A stretch of 64,000 nt of DNA, from positions 1 to 64,000 of the forward strand of contig NZ_VNIM01000011.1 of NCBI RefSeq assembly GCF_007785815.1, written 5' to 3'. Positions within the stretch are counted from its first letter, which is position 1; the number at the start of each line of letters is the position of its first letter. Positions 25,799 through 34,006 of this stretch are shown here, piece by piece. This stretch comes from Alterirhizorhabdus solaris (GTDB taxonomy: Bacteria > Pseudomonadota > Alphaproteobacteria > Sphingomonadales > Sphingomonadaceae). The notes beneath the pieces are model-generated. The model saw only the letters and a program-made list of their open reading frames with translations. It was not told the DNA's origin and made no database searches. The translations under genes and the position numbers were made by a program.

Positions 25799-26718
25799 GC
25801 CGCCTCGCCGGCCGCCGATGCCGCACGCTCTTCGAGGAGCCGGATCACGCTGGTGGTGTTTGAATAGGGCTGGTGGCTCTGTTGCCCGGTCAGCGCCAGA
25901 TCGGCGTCGTCGGGGCGGCGCAGGATGCGGATCGGGCGGTGGGGCGCATTGTCGATCAGCCCCATCAGCGCAAAGGCGTGGAGCCAGTGGCCCATGGTGC
26001 GATAGCCCCACTTCGCCTCGAACAGCTCGGCATTGCGGATCACGCTGTCGAGGTGATGCACCGGCGGCATGTGATGCGGATGATACTGGTGATAGGCCAG
26101 CCCGCCCCTGATCCACGCGATCGGCACGCCGGCATGATCCAGCGTCTTGCCGAAGTCGGTATCCTCGCCACCATAGCCGTCATACCGCTCGTCGAACCCA
26201 CCCACGGCGAGGAAGGTGGCACGGCGCATCGCGAAATTGAGCGACCAGAAGCAGCGATAGTCGGTGCAGACCTCCAGCCCATGCGGCGGCGGGCCGCGCC
26301 GGTCCGAATGTTTCACGGCCACGGCGGCGAAGCGGTCGTAATCCCAGTCGCCCCCGGTCGCGCCGCCGGGCAGGTACAGCACCTCGCCCATCAGCAACCC
26401 GTCGAACCCGGTCGCGAAGCCGGCATAGTCCGCCAGCAGGGCGGGCGCGGGGATGCAATCGATGTCGAGGAACACGATCACCTCGCCCGTCGCCACGCGC
26501 GCGGCGGCATTGCGCGCGGCGGCCAGCGGCAGCGCCTCGGCCGGAATCGTCATCTGGCGGATCGGGAACGGCGCGTCCGGCAGATCATAGGGCGCCTCCT
26601 GCATCACCGCGACGATCAGCTCGGCGGGCGGCAGCGTCTGCCGCATCAGCCCGCGCACCAGATTGACGAGATGGTCGCTGCGGCCCTTCGCCAGCGTGAC
26701 GACGGAAACCTGGGTCAT
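25795..26718 (-). CDS. Glycosyltransferase family 2 with galactosyltransferase-like C-terminus
   Basis: A 307-residue GT-A enzyme. It starts MTQVSVVTLAKGRSDHL, has the DxD-type motif in VIFLDIDCIPAP (about residue 95) and a C-terminal acceptor segment GGEDTDFGKTLDHAG followed by HQYHPHH, as in bifunctional chondroitin-type and related GT2 transferases. Its start is 79 bases downstream of the PIG-L gene, the only sizeable gap in the cluster, so it may open a second transcription unit. That gap shows no clear promoter or terminator. Confidence 0.87.
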   Translation of the reverse strand: MTQVSVVTLAKGRSDHLVNLVRGLMRQTLPPAELIVAVMQEAPYDLPDAPFPIRQMTIPAEALPLAAARNAAARVATGEVIVFLDIDCIPAPALLADYAGFATGFDGLLMGEVLYLPGGATGGDWDYDRFAAVAVKHSDRRGPPPHGLEVCTDYRCFWSLNFAMRRATFLAVGGFDERYDGYGGEDTDFGKTLDHAGVPIAWIRGGLAYHQYHPHHMPPVHHLDSVIRNAELFEAKWGYRTMGHWLHAFALMGLIDNAPHRPIRILRRPDDADLALTGQQSHQPYSNTTSVIRLLEERAASAAGEAA

Positions 26719-26797
26719 GAGGCTGCATGCTCCGTCGAAGGAAACCCGGTGGGGTGGTCGCACGGTGCGTGCAAATGCGATGAACGCCCCGTCCGCA

Positions 26798-27511
26798 TCA
26801 TCGGGCCGGGCGAACCGACATTACGCCCTGCCCGTAGAGTCGTTCCTCGCCGATCCCCGCCAGCCGCGCGGCCAGCCGGCCGGCATCGCCGAACTGGAAA
26901 CCGATCTGCGTGGCATAGGCCGCGCACATGGCGTGGCGGGCGGCACGCAGGCCATCGTCCAGCACCGTGCGCTGCGCCGGCTCGGCCGATGGGGAAAGGG
27001 CATGGCGATCGGCATAGGGCCAGTCCTCCCACAGCAGCGCCGTGTCGGTCGCCCGCGCCAGCGCCTCGCGGACGACGACGTGATCGACATGCCCGCCGAT
27101 CGCCAGCGGCCCCGCGATGCGATCGGGCGCGAGGCGGGCGATGGCATCGGCCAGCGCCTCCGCCAGCGGCGCGACGATCGCATCGTCACCCCGCCGCGCG
27201 CCGAACAAGGCCACCGCGCAGGCATAGCCACGGTGCGGCGCTTCGAGGAACGGGAGGTGGATGGCCTCGGCCCCGATCACCGCGCAGGCGGCCTCGTCCT
27301 CCGCGCGACGCAGCGCCATATAGTCCACATCGTCCGCCAGCCCCTTATCGCGCTGGCAGGCGAGCGCGAACCCGGTCGGCCGTGCGACGTTGCCGGTAAA
27401 GCAGGTCAGCACGGTGACGCGCCCACCCGCCCGCACGTGTGCCGCCAGCGTGCCGCCGATCGAGAAGGCGGCGTCGTCCAGATGGGGCGAGATGGCGAGC
27501 AGATGGCTCAC
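26798..27511 (-). CDS. PIG-L family N-acetylglucosaminyl deacetylase
   Basis: A 237-residue zinc-dependent deacetylase of the LmbE/PIG-L family, which removes the acetyl group from GlcNAc conjugates (GlcNAc-PI in GPI synthesis, GlcNAc-inositol for MshB, lipid-linked GlcNAc). The metal motif is present: PHLDDAAFSIGG at residues 9-20 with His and Asp-Asp, and GHVDHVVVREAL for the third ligand. The start is a GTG at 27511 whose GTGA overlaps the stop of the upstream GT4. With inositol phosphate synthase and GT4 enzymes in the same cluster, an amino-sugar-inositol intermediate is a reasonable guess. Confidence 0.9.
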   Translation of the reverse strand: MSHLLAISPHLDDAAFSIGGTLAAHVRAGGRVTVLTCFTGNVARPTGFALACQRDKGLADDVDYMALRRAEDEAACAVIGAEAIHLPFLEAPHRGYACAVALFGARRGDDAIVAPLAEALADAIARLAPDRIAGPLAIGGHVDHVVVREALARATDTALLWEDWPYADRHALSPSAEPAQRTVLDDGLRAARHAMCAAYATQIGFQFGDAGRLAARLAGIGEERLYGQGVMSVRPAR

Positions 27512-28731
27512 AGCAGGTGCGGCTCGTTGCGGAAGCGGCAGGGGGCGATCGGGATCGCCTCGTCCACCGCCGCGCCCGGCGGCATCGCGCGGACCGCCTC
27601 GTACACGCCCATGATCTGCGCGCCCACCGCATGCCAGCTGTACCCCCGCCGGCATTCCGCCAACGCCGTCGCCGCGAGGCGTTCCCGGAGAGGCGCATCG
27701 TTCACCAGCCGGGCGAGCGCGGCGGTGAGCGCGGGGACGTCGCCCGGTTCGGTCATCAGGCCGTTGTCGTCGTCGCGCAGGCAATCGACCACGCCGACCG
27801 ACCGGCACGACAGCACCGCCTGCCCGCTCGCCATCGCCTCGAGGATCGTGTTCGAGAATCCCTCGGCATAGGTGGGCGAGACGAACACGTCGTGATCGCG
27901 ATAGAGCGCGGGGACGGCGTCGTAATCGGCATAGCCGGTGAAGGTGACGCGGTCGCCCAGCCCCAGTTCCGCCGCCAGCGCCTGCGCCGGCACCACGTCA
28001 GGCCCGATGCCGGAGATGGTGCAGCGCCAGTTCCCCGATACGGCAGGCAGCGCCGCCAGCATGTCGAGCACGCCCTTCCGGCGATCGACGCGGCCGTGGT
28101 AGAACAAGCGCACCGGATCGCCTTGCCCCCGCCATGTCTCCGCTTTTGGCCCGGGCGTGAAGCGTTCGGTATCCACCGCCCCCGGCACGATGGTGAAGCG
28201 ATCGAGCGGCGTGCCGAGCCGGTCGCGCACTTCCTCCGCAAAGCTGCGCCCGCCGATCAGCAGCGCGTCCGCCCCGTCCAGCACGCGCATCATCGCGATA
28301 CGGTGGGTCTCGCAGCAGGAGCCGACCCAGTGCCCGTCGCCGCCCTGGATCGAGACGACGCAAGGGACACCCAGCCGGCGCGCGGCGATCAGCGCGGCCC
28401 AGCCGGTGGGGTAGCCATATTGCGCGTGGAGCACATCGAAGGGCCTGGCGGCATGTTCGGCGGCGATGGTGGCGATCATGGCGCCCACATCCGCCTCGAA
28501 ATCGCCGCCGGCCTGCTCGCCCAATGCCTCCAGCCCGATCACGCGCACGCCGTCCACCGCCGGGGGCGGGCCGCCGCCATAGACGCGGCGTTTTGCGGGA
28601 TCGCCATAATATTGGCTTACCATCGTCACGTCGTGCCCGGCCGCGACGAGCTGGCGCAGCAGGTTGATCGCGTAGATCGACATGCCCGAGATCGCCGGGA
28701 AGAAGCGCCGCGAGACGAAGCAGATCCTCAT
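27508..28731 (-). CDS. Glycosyltransferase family 4
   Basis: A 407-residue GT-B enzyme. The N-terminus MRICFVSRRFFPAISGMS and the IQGGDGHWVGS region form the acceptor half. The donor half has FYHGRVDRRKGVLDML and the E-x7-E element in SPTYAEGFSNTILEAMASG. Overlaps of four bases on both sides (TIM-barrel gene upstream, PIG-L gene downstream) show tight coupling with the deacetylase, so it may make the deacetylase's substrate. Specificity cannot be read from sequence. Confidence 0.89.
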   Translation of the reverse strand: MRICFVSRRFFPAISGMSIYAINLLRQLVAAGHDVTMVSQYYGDPAKRRVYGGGPPPAVDGVRVIGLEALGEQAGGDFEADVGAMIATIAAEHAARPFDVLHAQYGYPTGWAALIAARRLGVPCVVSIQGGDGHWVGSCCETHRIAMMRVLDGADALLIGGRSFAEEVRDRLGTPLDRFTIVPGAVDTERFTPGPKAETWRGQGDPVRLFYHGRVDRRKGVLDMLAALPAVSGNWRCTISGIGPDVVPAQALAAELGLGDRVTFTGYADYDAVPALYRDHDVFVSPTYAEGFSNTILEAMASGQAVLSCRSVGVVDCLRDDDNGLMTEPGDVPALTAALARLVNDAPLRERLAATALAECRRGYSWHAVGAQIMGVYEAVRAMPPGAAVDEAIPIAPCRFRNEPHLL

Positions 28732-29558
28732 GCCGCCAGCCCCTTCAACCACGCGATCGATTCCGGGATGGCCTGATGCGCGCGCGGGCTTTCCCGGCTC
28801 AGCTCCACGCAGACGAGGCGGGTAAAGCCGATCCCCTCCAGCGCGGCCAGCACGGCGGGGATGTCCATGTCGCCCTGCCCGAACGGCAGATGCGTGTGGT
28901 CGCCCCGGCGCATGTCCTCGATCGCCACCGTGCCCAGCCGGGCGGCGTAGCGGCGCACCGCCTCGGCCGGGTCGATATCCTGCGTGACGAGGCAGTGGCC
29001 GGTATCGAGCGCGAGGCGCAGGCCGGGGTGGCGCGCGACGAGCCAGTCGTAATCGGCCACCGTCTCGATCAGCATCCCCGGTTCCGGCTCGAAACTGGCA
29101 TCCACCCCGCATCGCGCGGCATGGTCGAGCACGCGGGCGAGACCGTCGTCCAGCCAGCGCAGCGCGACCGCGCGATCGACGGCGGGCTGCGGCACGCCGG
29201 CCCAGAACGACACCGTTTCCGACCCGAGCGATGCGGCGATGTCGATCGCGCGGCAGAGGAAATCCACCCGCCGCGCCCGCCCTTCCACCGCCGGGTGCAC
29301 CAGCGTCGGCTCATGCTTGGCGGCGGGATCGAGCAGATAGCGCGCGCCGGTTTCGATCACGCTGCCCAGACCCAGCCGGTCGAGCAGCGCGTGGACCCGC
29401 GCCGTCTCGCGCTCCCACCCGTCCGCGAACGGATCGAGGTGGTGATGGTCCAACGTCAGCGCCACGCCATCGTAACCGTTGTCGGCGATCAGCCGCAGCG
29501 CGTCGTCCAGCCGGTGGTTGGCCGCGCCGTTGGTGTTGTAGGCGAAGCGCAGGCTCAT
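28728..29558 (-). CDS. Sugar phosphate isomerase/epimerase family TIM barrel (IolE/IolI-like)
   Basis: A 276-residue xylose-isomerase-like TIM barrel. Metal-ligand positions are visible: Glu in SFEPEPGMLIE, Asp and His in LALDTGHCL, and a late Glu in VCVELSRES. The fold includes inosose dehydratase (IolE), inosose isomerase (IolI), hydroxypyruvate isomerase and ketose epimerases. With an inositol phosphate synthase and a Gfo/Idh dehydrogenase in the same operon, a keto-cyclitol substrate is the most economical guess. It overlaps the YcaO gene upstream and the GT4 gene downstream by four bases each. Confidence 0.85.
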   Translation of the reverse strand: MSLRFAYNTNGAANHRLDDALRLIADNGYDGVALTLDHHHLDPFADGWERETARVHALLDRLGLGSVIETGARYLLDPAAKHEPTLVHPAVEGRARRVDFLCRAIDIAASLGSETVSFWAGVPQPAVDRAVALRWLDDGLARVLDHAARCGVDASFEPEPGMLIETVADYDWLVARHPGLRLALDTGHCLVTQDIDPAEAVRRYAARLGTVAIEDMRRGDHTHLPFGQGDMDIPAVLAALEGIGFTRLVCVELSRESPRAHQAIPESIAWLKGLAA

Positions 29559-31051
29559 GCGCGGCCTTCCGCGAAGGCGACGTGATGCGCCTCCGGCTCG
29601 CGGTACAGCGGGTAGAGCGGGCCGACGATGCGGTCCGCCTCGGCCGTGTCGAACAGCGGATGGCCCAGCCGCTCGGCCGTGGCCGGATCGAGCCGCACCG
29701 GGCGCAGCGTCTCGGTCGCCGCGCCGAAGCGGATCAGCGGTGAATCGAGCGCGAGCAGCTTCTCCGTGCCGCGTGCGCCGATGCGGTAGTAGCTCATCGT
29801 CTCCACCTCCATACCGGGCACGATCACCTTCACCACGGTGACGGCGCGGTCGGGCGGAGACATGTCGACATAGAGGATATCGAACCCCGCCGCCTCCACA
29901 GCGGCCCGCGCCGCAGCGGCGCGGGCGTGGCCGTCGGGGGCCGGGGCGGACGGCAGGTCGGCAAAGGCGCGGGTCGAGCGTTCGGAAAGCATCGTGTCGC
30001 CCAGCCAGCCGCGCAGTTCGGCAGCGGAACGGCGAGTCCAGTCCTGCATGGTCTTGAAGGCACGCGGATCGCTGGATTTCGCCGCGCCACCGGCCTGCGC
30101 CATGAAGCGCGCGACATAGCCCTCCGGCGCCACGCTCGCGGCCAGCGCGGCCGGCCCGTGGGCGAAGGCCTTGCGCGCGCGGCTGGCGGCATATTCGGTC
30201 AGCGCCTTTTCCAGCGCCGCGCCCGCATCCGGGTGGCACGCCTCGCCGCAGGCGGTCGCCATGATCGGCGCGGCCGGCTCCTGCCCCGTGTCCGCGCCGA
30301 CGCAATAGAGGTTGGGCAGGCCGAACTGGTCGGTGGCGAACTTGGGCAGCACGCGGATGCCGGCCGCCGCATAACGATCGAGGATCGCCTGCGCCCGCGC
30401 CGGCACCGCCGCCACGTCCAGCGCCACGCCGCGATCGAGCGCGCGGAACAGCAGGCCGTTGCCGTCGCGCTGCAAGATCTCGCACAATCCGTGGCCGATC
30501 GCCCAGTCGAGGTCCGGCCCCGCGCCCATCCCGTTCGAAATGATCGTCGTGAACGGCCGGTAGCCGGGCGACAGCTCCCGCGCGGAATAGGCCGCGAGGT
30601 CGATCGGCACGAGGACGGCGGCGCCGTCGCGCCAGCGCCGCGCCTCCACCCATTCCAGCACGGTGGCGCGATCGACCGGCGATCCAGCGGGCAGGCACAG
30701 GGTCAGCGGATCGGCGACCGCCGCCGCTCCCAGCGCGCGCACCAGATCGTCGTAGCTGCCCCTCGTCTTGGCGCGCGCGGACAAAGTGAGCGTGGGCCAC
30801 ACCATCTCGGCGATCTCGCCCAGGCCACCCAGCACCGCCTGCTCGGCATCTGCGCCGTAGCCGACGCCGTAGGGCATGATGCCATCCAGCGCCGGATCTT
30901 CCGGGAACAGCGCCACCACCCACACCGGCAGGCCGACGCGGTCCAGCCCGTCGATCGGGAACGCCACCACGTCGCCGGCCGGGAACGCATCGAGATAGCG
31001 GTGCGCCGCCGCCCCCAGCCCATCGGGCAGGCCGATCCGCGCGCCGCTCAT
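29555..31051 (-). CDS. YcaO-like family protein
   Basis: A 498-residue protein. The YcaO ATP/Mg sites can be followed: LGGLGEIAEMV (Glu79, Glu82), GHGLCEILQRDGNG (Glu191, Arg195, Asp196; usual Glu replaced by Gln194) and AALEKALTEYAASRARK (Glu286, Arg291). The family's late element VTVVKVIVPGMEVE is also present. YcaO enzymes use ATP to activate amides for azoline, thioamide or amidine formation, mostly on peptides. No precursor-peptide-sized gene, E1-like partner or TfuA gene is seen, and the C-terminus lacks a Pro-rich tail. The substrate is therefore unknown and may be non-peptidic. Four-base overlaps join it to its neighbours. Confidence 0.85.
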   Translation of the reverse strand: MSGARIGLPDGLGAAAHRYLDAFPAGDVVAFPIDGLDRVGLPVWVVALFPEDPALDGIMPYGVGYGADAEQAVLGGLGEIAEMVWPTLTLSARAKTRGSYDDLVRALGAAAVADPLTLCLPAGSPVDRATVLEWVEARRWRDGAAVLVPIDLAAYSARELSPGYRPFTTIISNGMGAGPDLDWAIGHGLCEILQRDGNGLLFRALDRGVALDVAAVPARAQAILDRYAAAGIRVLPKFATDQFGLPNLYCVGADTGQEPAAPIMATACGEACHPDAGAALEKALTEYAASRARKAFAHGPAALAASVAPEGYVARFMAQAGGAAKSSDPRAFKTMQDWTRRSAAELRGWLGDTMLSERSTRAFADLPSAPAPDGHARAAAARAAVEAAGFDILYVDMSPPDRAVTVVKVIVPGMEVETMSYYRIGARGTEKLLALDSPLIRFGAATETLRPVRLDPATAERLGHPLFDTAEADRIVGPLYPLYREPEAHHVAFAEGRA

Positions 31052-31890
31052 GCCCCCATCTCCGGCCACGTTCCCGGCAGCGCCAGTCGCCGCACGCCGG
31101 GCGCGCGCGACAGCCCCTCGTCCAGCGCGGCGAGCGCCACGTCCCGGCTCACCTCCGGCGCATATTCGAACGGGGTCAGCACGGCGGTGAAATCGAGCGG
31201 GGCGATCGCGTCGCGGTAGCCGCGCAGTTCGGCGTGGGTCAGCGGGATATCCTTGTGAAACGCCTTGTGGCTGGAAATGGTGGTGGAGCGGCCGGCGGCG
31301 TCCTGATCGATCTTGAACATGTCGCCGCAGAACAGCCGGCGGCCGGGCGCATCGTGCAGGCAGGCCTGCCCCTCGTAATGCCCGCCGACGTGATGCAGCG
31401 TGTAACCGGGCGCGAGGTCGAGCCGGTCGTCGAACGGCGCTGTGACGCGGAACGCCTTGGTCAGCTGCAGGTCGCCGCGCTGGATCGCCACGACCGGCGG
31501 ATCGAACGCGCGCTGCAACTGGAACATCGCGCCATAGCCGTGCGCGTGGCTGGCCGAGAGGAAGGCGATGCCGCCCAGCCGCTCGATCGTCGCCAGCATG
31601 TCGTCCGAGTAGTAAGGCGCCACCTCGAACGCGATGTTGCCGCCCTCGCGCACGATCAGCCAGCCGGTGCCGGCCAGCCCCAGCGCAGGCGTGGTGGTGA
31701 ACGCCCACAGGCCGGGCGCCACCTCGCGCGCCGCGCCCTCGTGGCCTGCGCGCACGTCGGCTTCGGGCAGGAAGCGCCAGCCGTCTTCGGGCAGGTCGTT
31801 GCGCACGTCGGTGCAGACCGGGCAGTCGGGCGGCGCGAAGTGGCGCTGCCAGAAACCGCAGTTGGCGCAGGCGAACCAGTTCAGAGCCAC
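31048..31890 (-). CDS. MBL-fold metallo-hydrolase with N-terminal zinc ribbon
   Basis: A 280-residue protein from a GTG start. Residues 1-30 hold a rubredoxin-like knuckle, Cys8-x2-Cys11 and Cys23-x2-Cys26. The rest is a metallo-beta-lactamase fold with SASHAHGYGA (His115, His117), HHVGGHYEG (His171) and LFCGDMFKID (Asp190). The usual HxHxDH has Tyr where the aspartate belongs, so one metal site may be lost or altered. It overlaps the Gfo/Idh gene by 10 bases and the YcaO gene by four. Function unknown; hydrolysis or an oxidoreductase-like role are both open. Confidence 0.82.
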   Translation of the reverse strand: MALNWFACANCGFWQRHFAPPDCPVCTDVRNDLPEDGWRFLPEADVRAGHEGAAREVAPGLWAFTTTPALGLAGTGWLIVREGGNIAFEVAPYYSDDMLATIERLGGIAFLSASHAHGYGAMFQLQRAFDPPVVAIQRGDLQLTKAFRVTAPFDDRLDLAPGYTLHHVGGHYEGQACLHDAPGRRLFCGDMFKIDQDAAGRSTTISSHKAFHKDIPLTHAELRGYRDAIAPLDFTAVLTPFEYAPEVSRDVALAALDEGLSRAPGVRRLALPGTWPEMGA

Positions 31891-32879
31891 CGCAGGGCCT
31901 CCCGATAGGCACCGTCGAGCAGCCGCATCAGCGCCACGTCGCGGGCAAGGTCGAAGTCATGCGCGTGCCCGCGCGCGGCGGCCATGAAGGCGGCGGCCTG
32001 GGCAGCGAACGGCGAGGCATCGGCGGCGAAGGCGATCGGCGCGTGCGCGCCGGTGCGCCCGCAGCGACGCTCCAGCGTGCCGCCCGCGCTCTGCCCCATC
32101 GTGTCGGTGGCGACGAGCAGCCCGGTGTCGCCCAGCACCTCCAGCCGGCGGCGCGGCAGGGCTTCGGCGCAGTTATAGGCGACGTGGGCGTTCAGCAGCA
32201 CGCCCGAGGTGGTGCGCGCGGAGAGCATCCCGCCGTCCTCCACCGGATAGGCGTGGACGCGGCGTTGCAGATCGACGTGCAGCGACACGAGCGGCTCGCC
32301 CAGCAGCATCTGCGCGAGATCGAGGCCGTGGGGCGCCAGATCGATCACCGCGCCGCCGCCGGCCCGCGCCGGGTCCGCCCGCCAGTTGTCATGGGCTTCC
32401 TCGCCGGGCGACCAGTCCGGCCCGACCCAGCAGGCATAGACGATACGGATCGCCACCGGCCGGCCGATCGCGCCATTCCCGATCGCGTCGGCCATCGCAC
32501 GGTGGGCGGGGTGGTGGCGCTGGTCGAACGCGGTGCCGGCCAGCAGCCCGGCGGCGGCCGCGCCGATCGCCTCGGCATCGGCGAGCGACGCGGCCAGCGG
32601 CTTCTCGCACAGCACCGGCACCCCGGCGGCGGCGGCGGCGCGGACAGGGCCGAGATGCGCATCGTTGGGGGTGGCGACGTAGAGCAGGTCGCAAGCGCCT
32701 GCCGTCAGCATCGCCTCTACCGTCTCGAATGCGGCGATCCCTTCCGCCTCCGCCCGCGCGCGGGCGTGGGGCGAGGGATCGGCGACGGCGGACACGGTGC
32801 CGCCCGCCGCGCGGATGCCCGGCGCCATATGGTCGCGCGCCACCCAGCCATAGCCCGCGATGCCCCAGCGCCCCTTCAT
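31881..32879 (-). CDS. Gfo/Idh/MocA family oxidoreductase
   Basis: A 332-residue NAD(P)-dependent dehydrogenase. The Rossmann start WGIAGYGWVARDHMAPG, the family's CEKPLAASLADAEAI (catalytic Lys) and the C-terminal domain with AVIDLAPHGLDLAQMLLG (Asp/His pair of the IdhA type) are clear. The family includes inositol 2-dehydrogenase. With myo-inositol-phosphate synthase at the head of the operon, oxidation of an inositol or an inositol-containing sugar is a good hypothesis. The ATG at 32879 was chosen as start; it lies 8 bases after the methyltransferase stop. Confidence 0.88.
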   Translation of the reverse strand: MKGRWGIAGYGWVARDHMAPGIRAAGGTVSAVADPSPHARARAEAEGIAAFETVEAMLTAGACDLLYVATPNDAHLGPVRAAAAAGVPVLCEKPLAASLADAEAIGAAAAGLLAGTAFDQRHHPAHRAMADAIGNGAIGRPVAIRIVYACWVGPDWSPGEEAHDNWRADPARAGGGAVIDLAPHGLDLAQMLLGEPLVSLHVDLQRRVHAYPVEDGGMLSARTTSGVLLNAHVAYNCAEALPRRRLEVLGDTGLLVATDTMGQSAGGTLERRCGRTGAHAPIAFAADASPFAAQAAAFMAAARGHAHDFDLARDVALMRLLDGAYREALRWL

Positions 32880-32887
32880 GCCCGCCG

Positions 32888-34006
32888 TCACCAGCGCGCC
32901 GGCAGGTCGACGAGGCGGCGCAGGCGCACCGGATCGGGCGGATATGGCAGCGCCTCGTCGGCGAGCGCCCAGCGGCAGCCCGCGCCATATTCGTCGCGCC
33001 AGCGGTCGGACGGCCAGCGGACCCCGCCAGGTGCATCGAGCAGCGGATTGGGCCGCAGCATCGCATCGGCCGGGGGCATCGCCACGCCGTTCTCGGGCAC
33101 CCGCGCCGCGCCGCCACCCTCCACCAGGGACCACGCCTCGATCGCCGGATCGTCGCGCCAGCCGATCGCGGCCGGCGCGCGCGGATGCAGGATCGCGGCG
33201 AGCAGCGCGCGCTCGTCATAGACCACCGCGTCGGGGAACAATGCGCGCCACGCCGTCGCCGACCGCGCCGGTCCCTTCGCGCCATCGCGATAATCCGCGT
33301 TGTGCAGGTGGCTGATCGCCAGCACGCCGCCCTCGGCCAGCGTGACGCGCAGGCAGGCGGCGACATGCGCTTGTTCGGGCAGGAAATAGAAGGCGTCGTG
33401 GCACATCGCCAGATCGAAGCGGTCGTCCGCCAGCGGCCAGTGGCCCCCGGCGTCGAACACCACGTAATCGGCCGCCGGGGCGACCCAGTGCCGCGCGAGC
33501 CAGCATTTGGCGAACACCACGTCGCCGCCCATGCAGGCGACGCCCCGGCCCGTGAGCGCACGCAGATAATGGCCGATGCCACACGCCAGCTCGAACGCGC
33601 GGGCGGGCGCCTGCCAGTGCGCCTCGATCAGCGCCAGCCCGGCCAGATAGGTGGGATCCACCCAGCGGTGCGCGAAATAATCCGCCACCGGGCCGAGCCG
33701 CAGCAGCGCCATCGCCTCGCGCAGGGTCAGCGTGTCGCGCTCGCGCACCAGCCGGGCGAGGTCGGCGGGGTCGGCGGCGGGGCCGGTCCACCAGTCGTCC
33801 TGATCGGCGAGCAGCAGCGCGGTGGCGGCGTCCGCTTCGCCGGCGTCAAGCAGCCGTAGGGTATCGGCCACCAACGCCTCGCGGCCGATGCGGAGATAGG
33901 GGATGCCGTCCACCACCGGCCACCGCTCGCCCCGGCCGTCATCGAGCGACCATGGCGTGTCGGCGGCCAATGCGGCCCCGCTGACGGGCGAGCGCCACAC
34001 GTTCAC
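32888..34006 (-). CDS. SAM-dependent methyltransferase with Trm112-like N-terminus
   Basis: A 372-residue protein from a GTG start that overlaps the HD gene stop by four bases. The first 45 residues (VWRSPVSGAAL to WPVVDGIPYLRIG) have the Trm112/UPF0434 pattern without its cysteines. The class I methyltransferase core follows with motif I FELACGIGHYLRAL (about residue 140), then VFDAGGHWPLADDRFDLAMCHDAFYF and GGVLAISHLHN. The acceptor is unknown; within the cluster it may O-, N- or C-methylate the glycosylated or cyclitol product. Confidence 0.82.
   Translation of the reverse strand: MNVWRSPVSGAALAADTPWSLDDGRGERWPVVDGIPYLRIGREALVADTLRLLDAGEADAATALLLADQDDWWTGPAADPADLARLVRERDTLTLREAMALLRLGPVADYFAHRWVDPTYLAGLALIEAHWQAPARAFELACGIGHYLRALTGRGVACMGGDVVFAKCWLARHWVAPAADYVVFDAGGHWPLADDRFDLAMCHDAFYFLPEQAHVAACLRVTLAEGGVLAISHLHNADYRDGAKGPARSATAWRALFPDAVVYDERALLAAILHPRAPAAIGWRDDPAIEAWSLVEGGGAARVPENGVAMPPADAMLRPNPLLDAPGGVRWPSDRWRDEYGAGCRWALADEALPYPPDPVRLRRLVDLPARW

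Noticed and set aside
29555-31890. A ribosomally made azole or thioamide peptide (TOMM/RiPP) cluster
   Set aside because: No short precursor gene, E1-like partner, TfuA or dehydrogenase of that type was found within the cluster.
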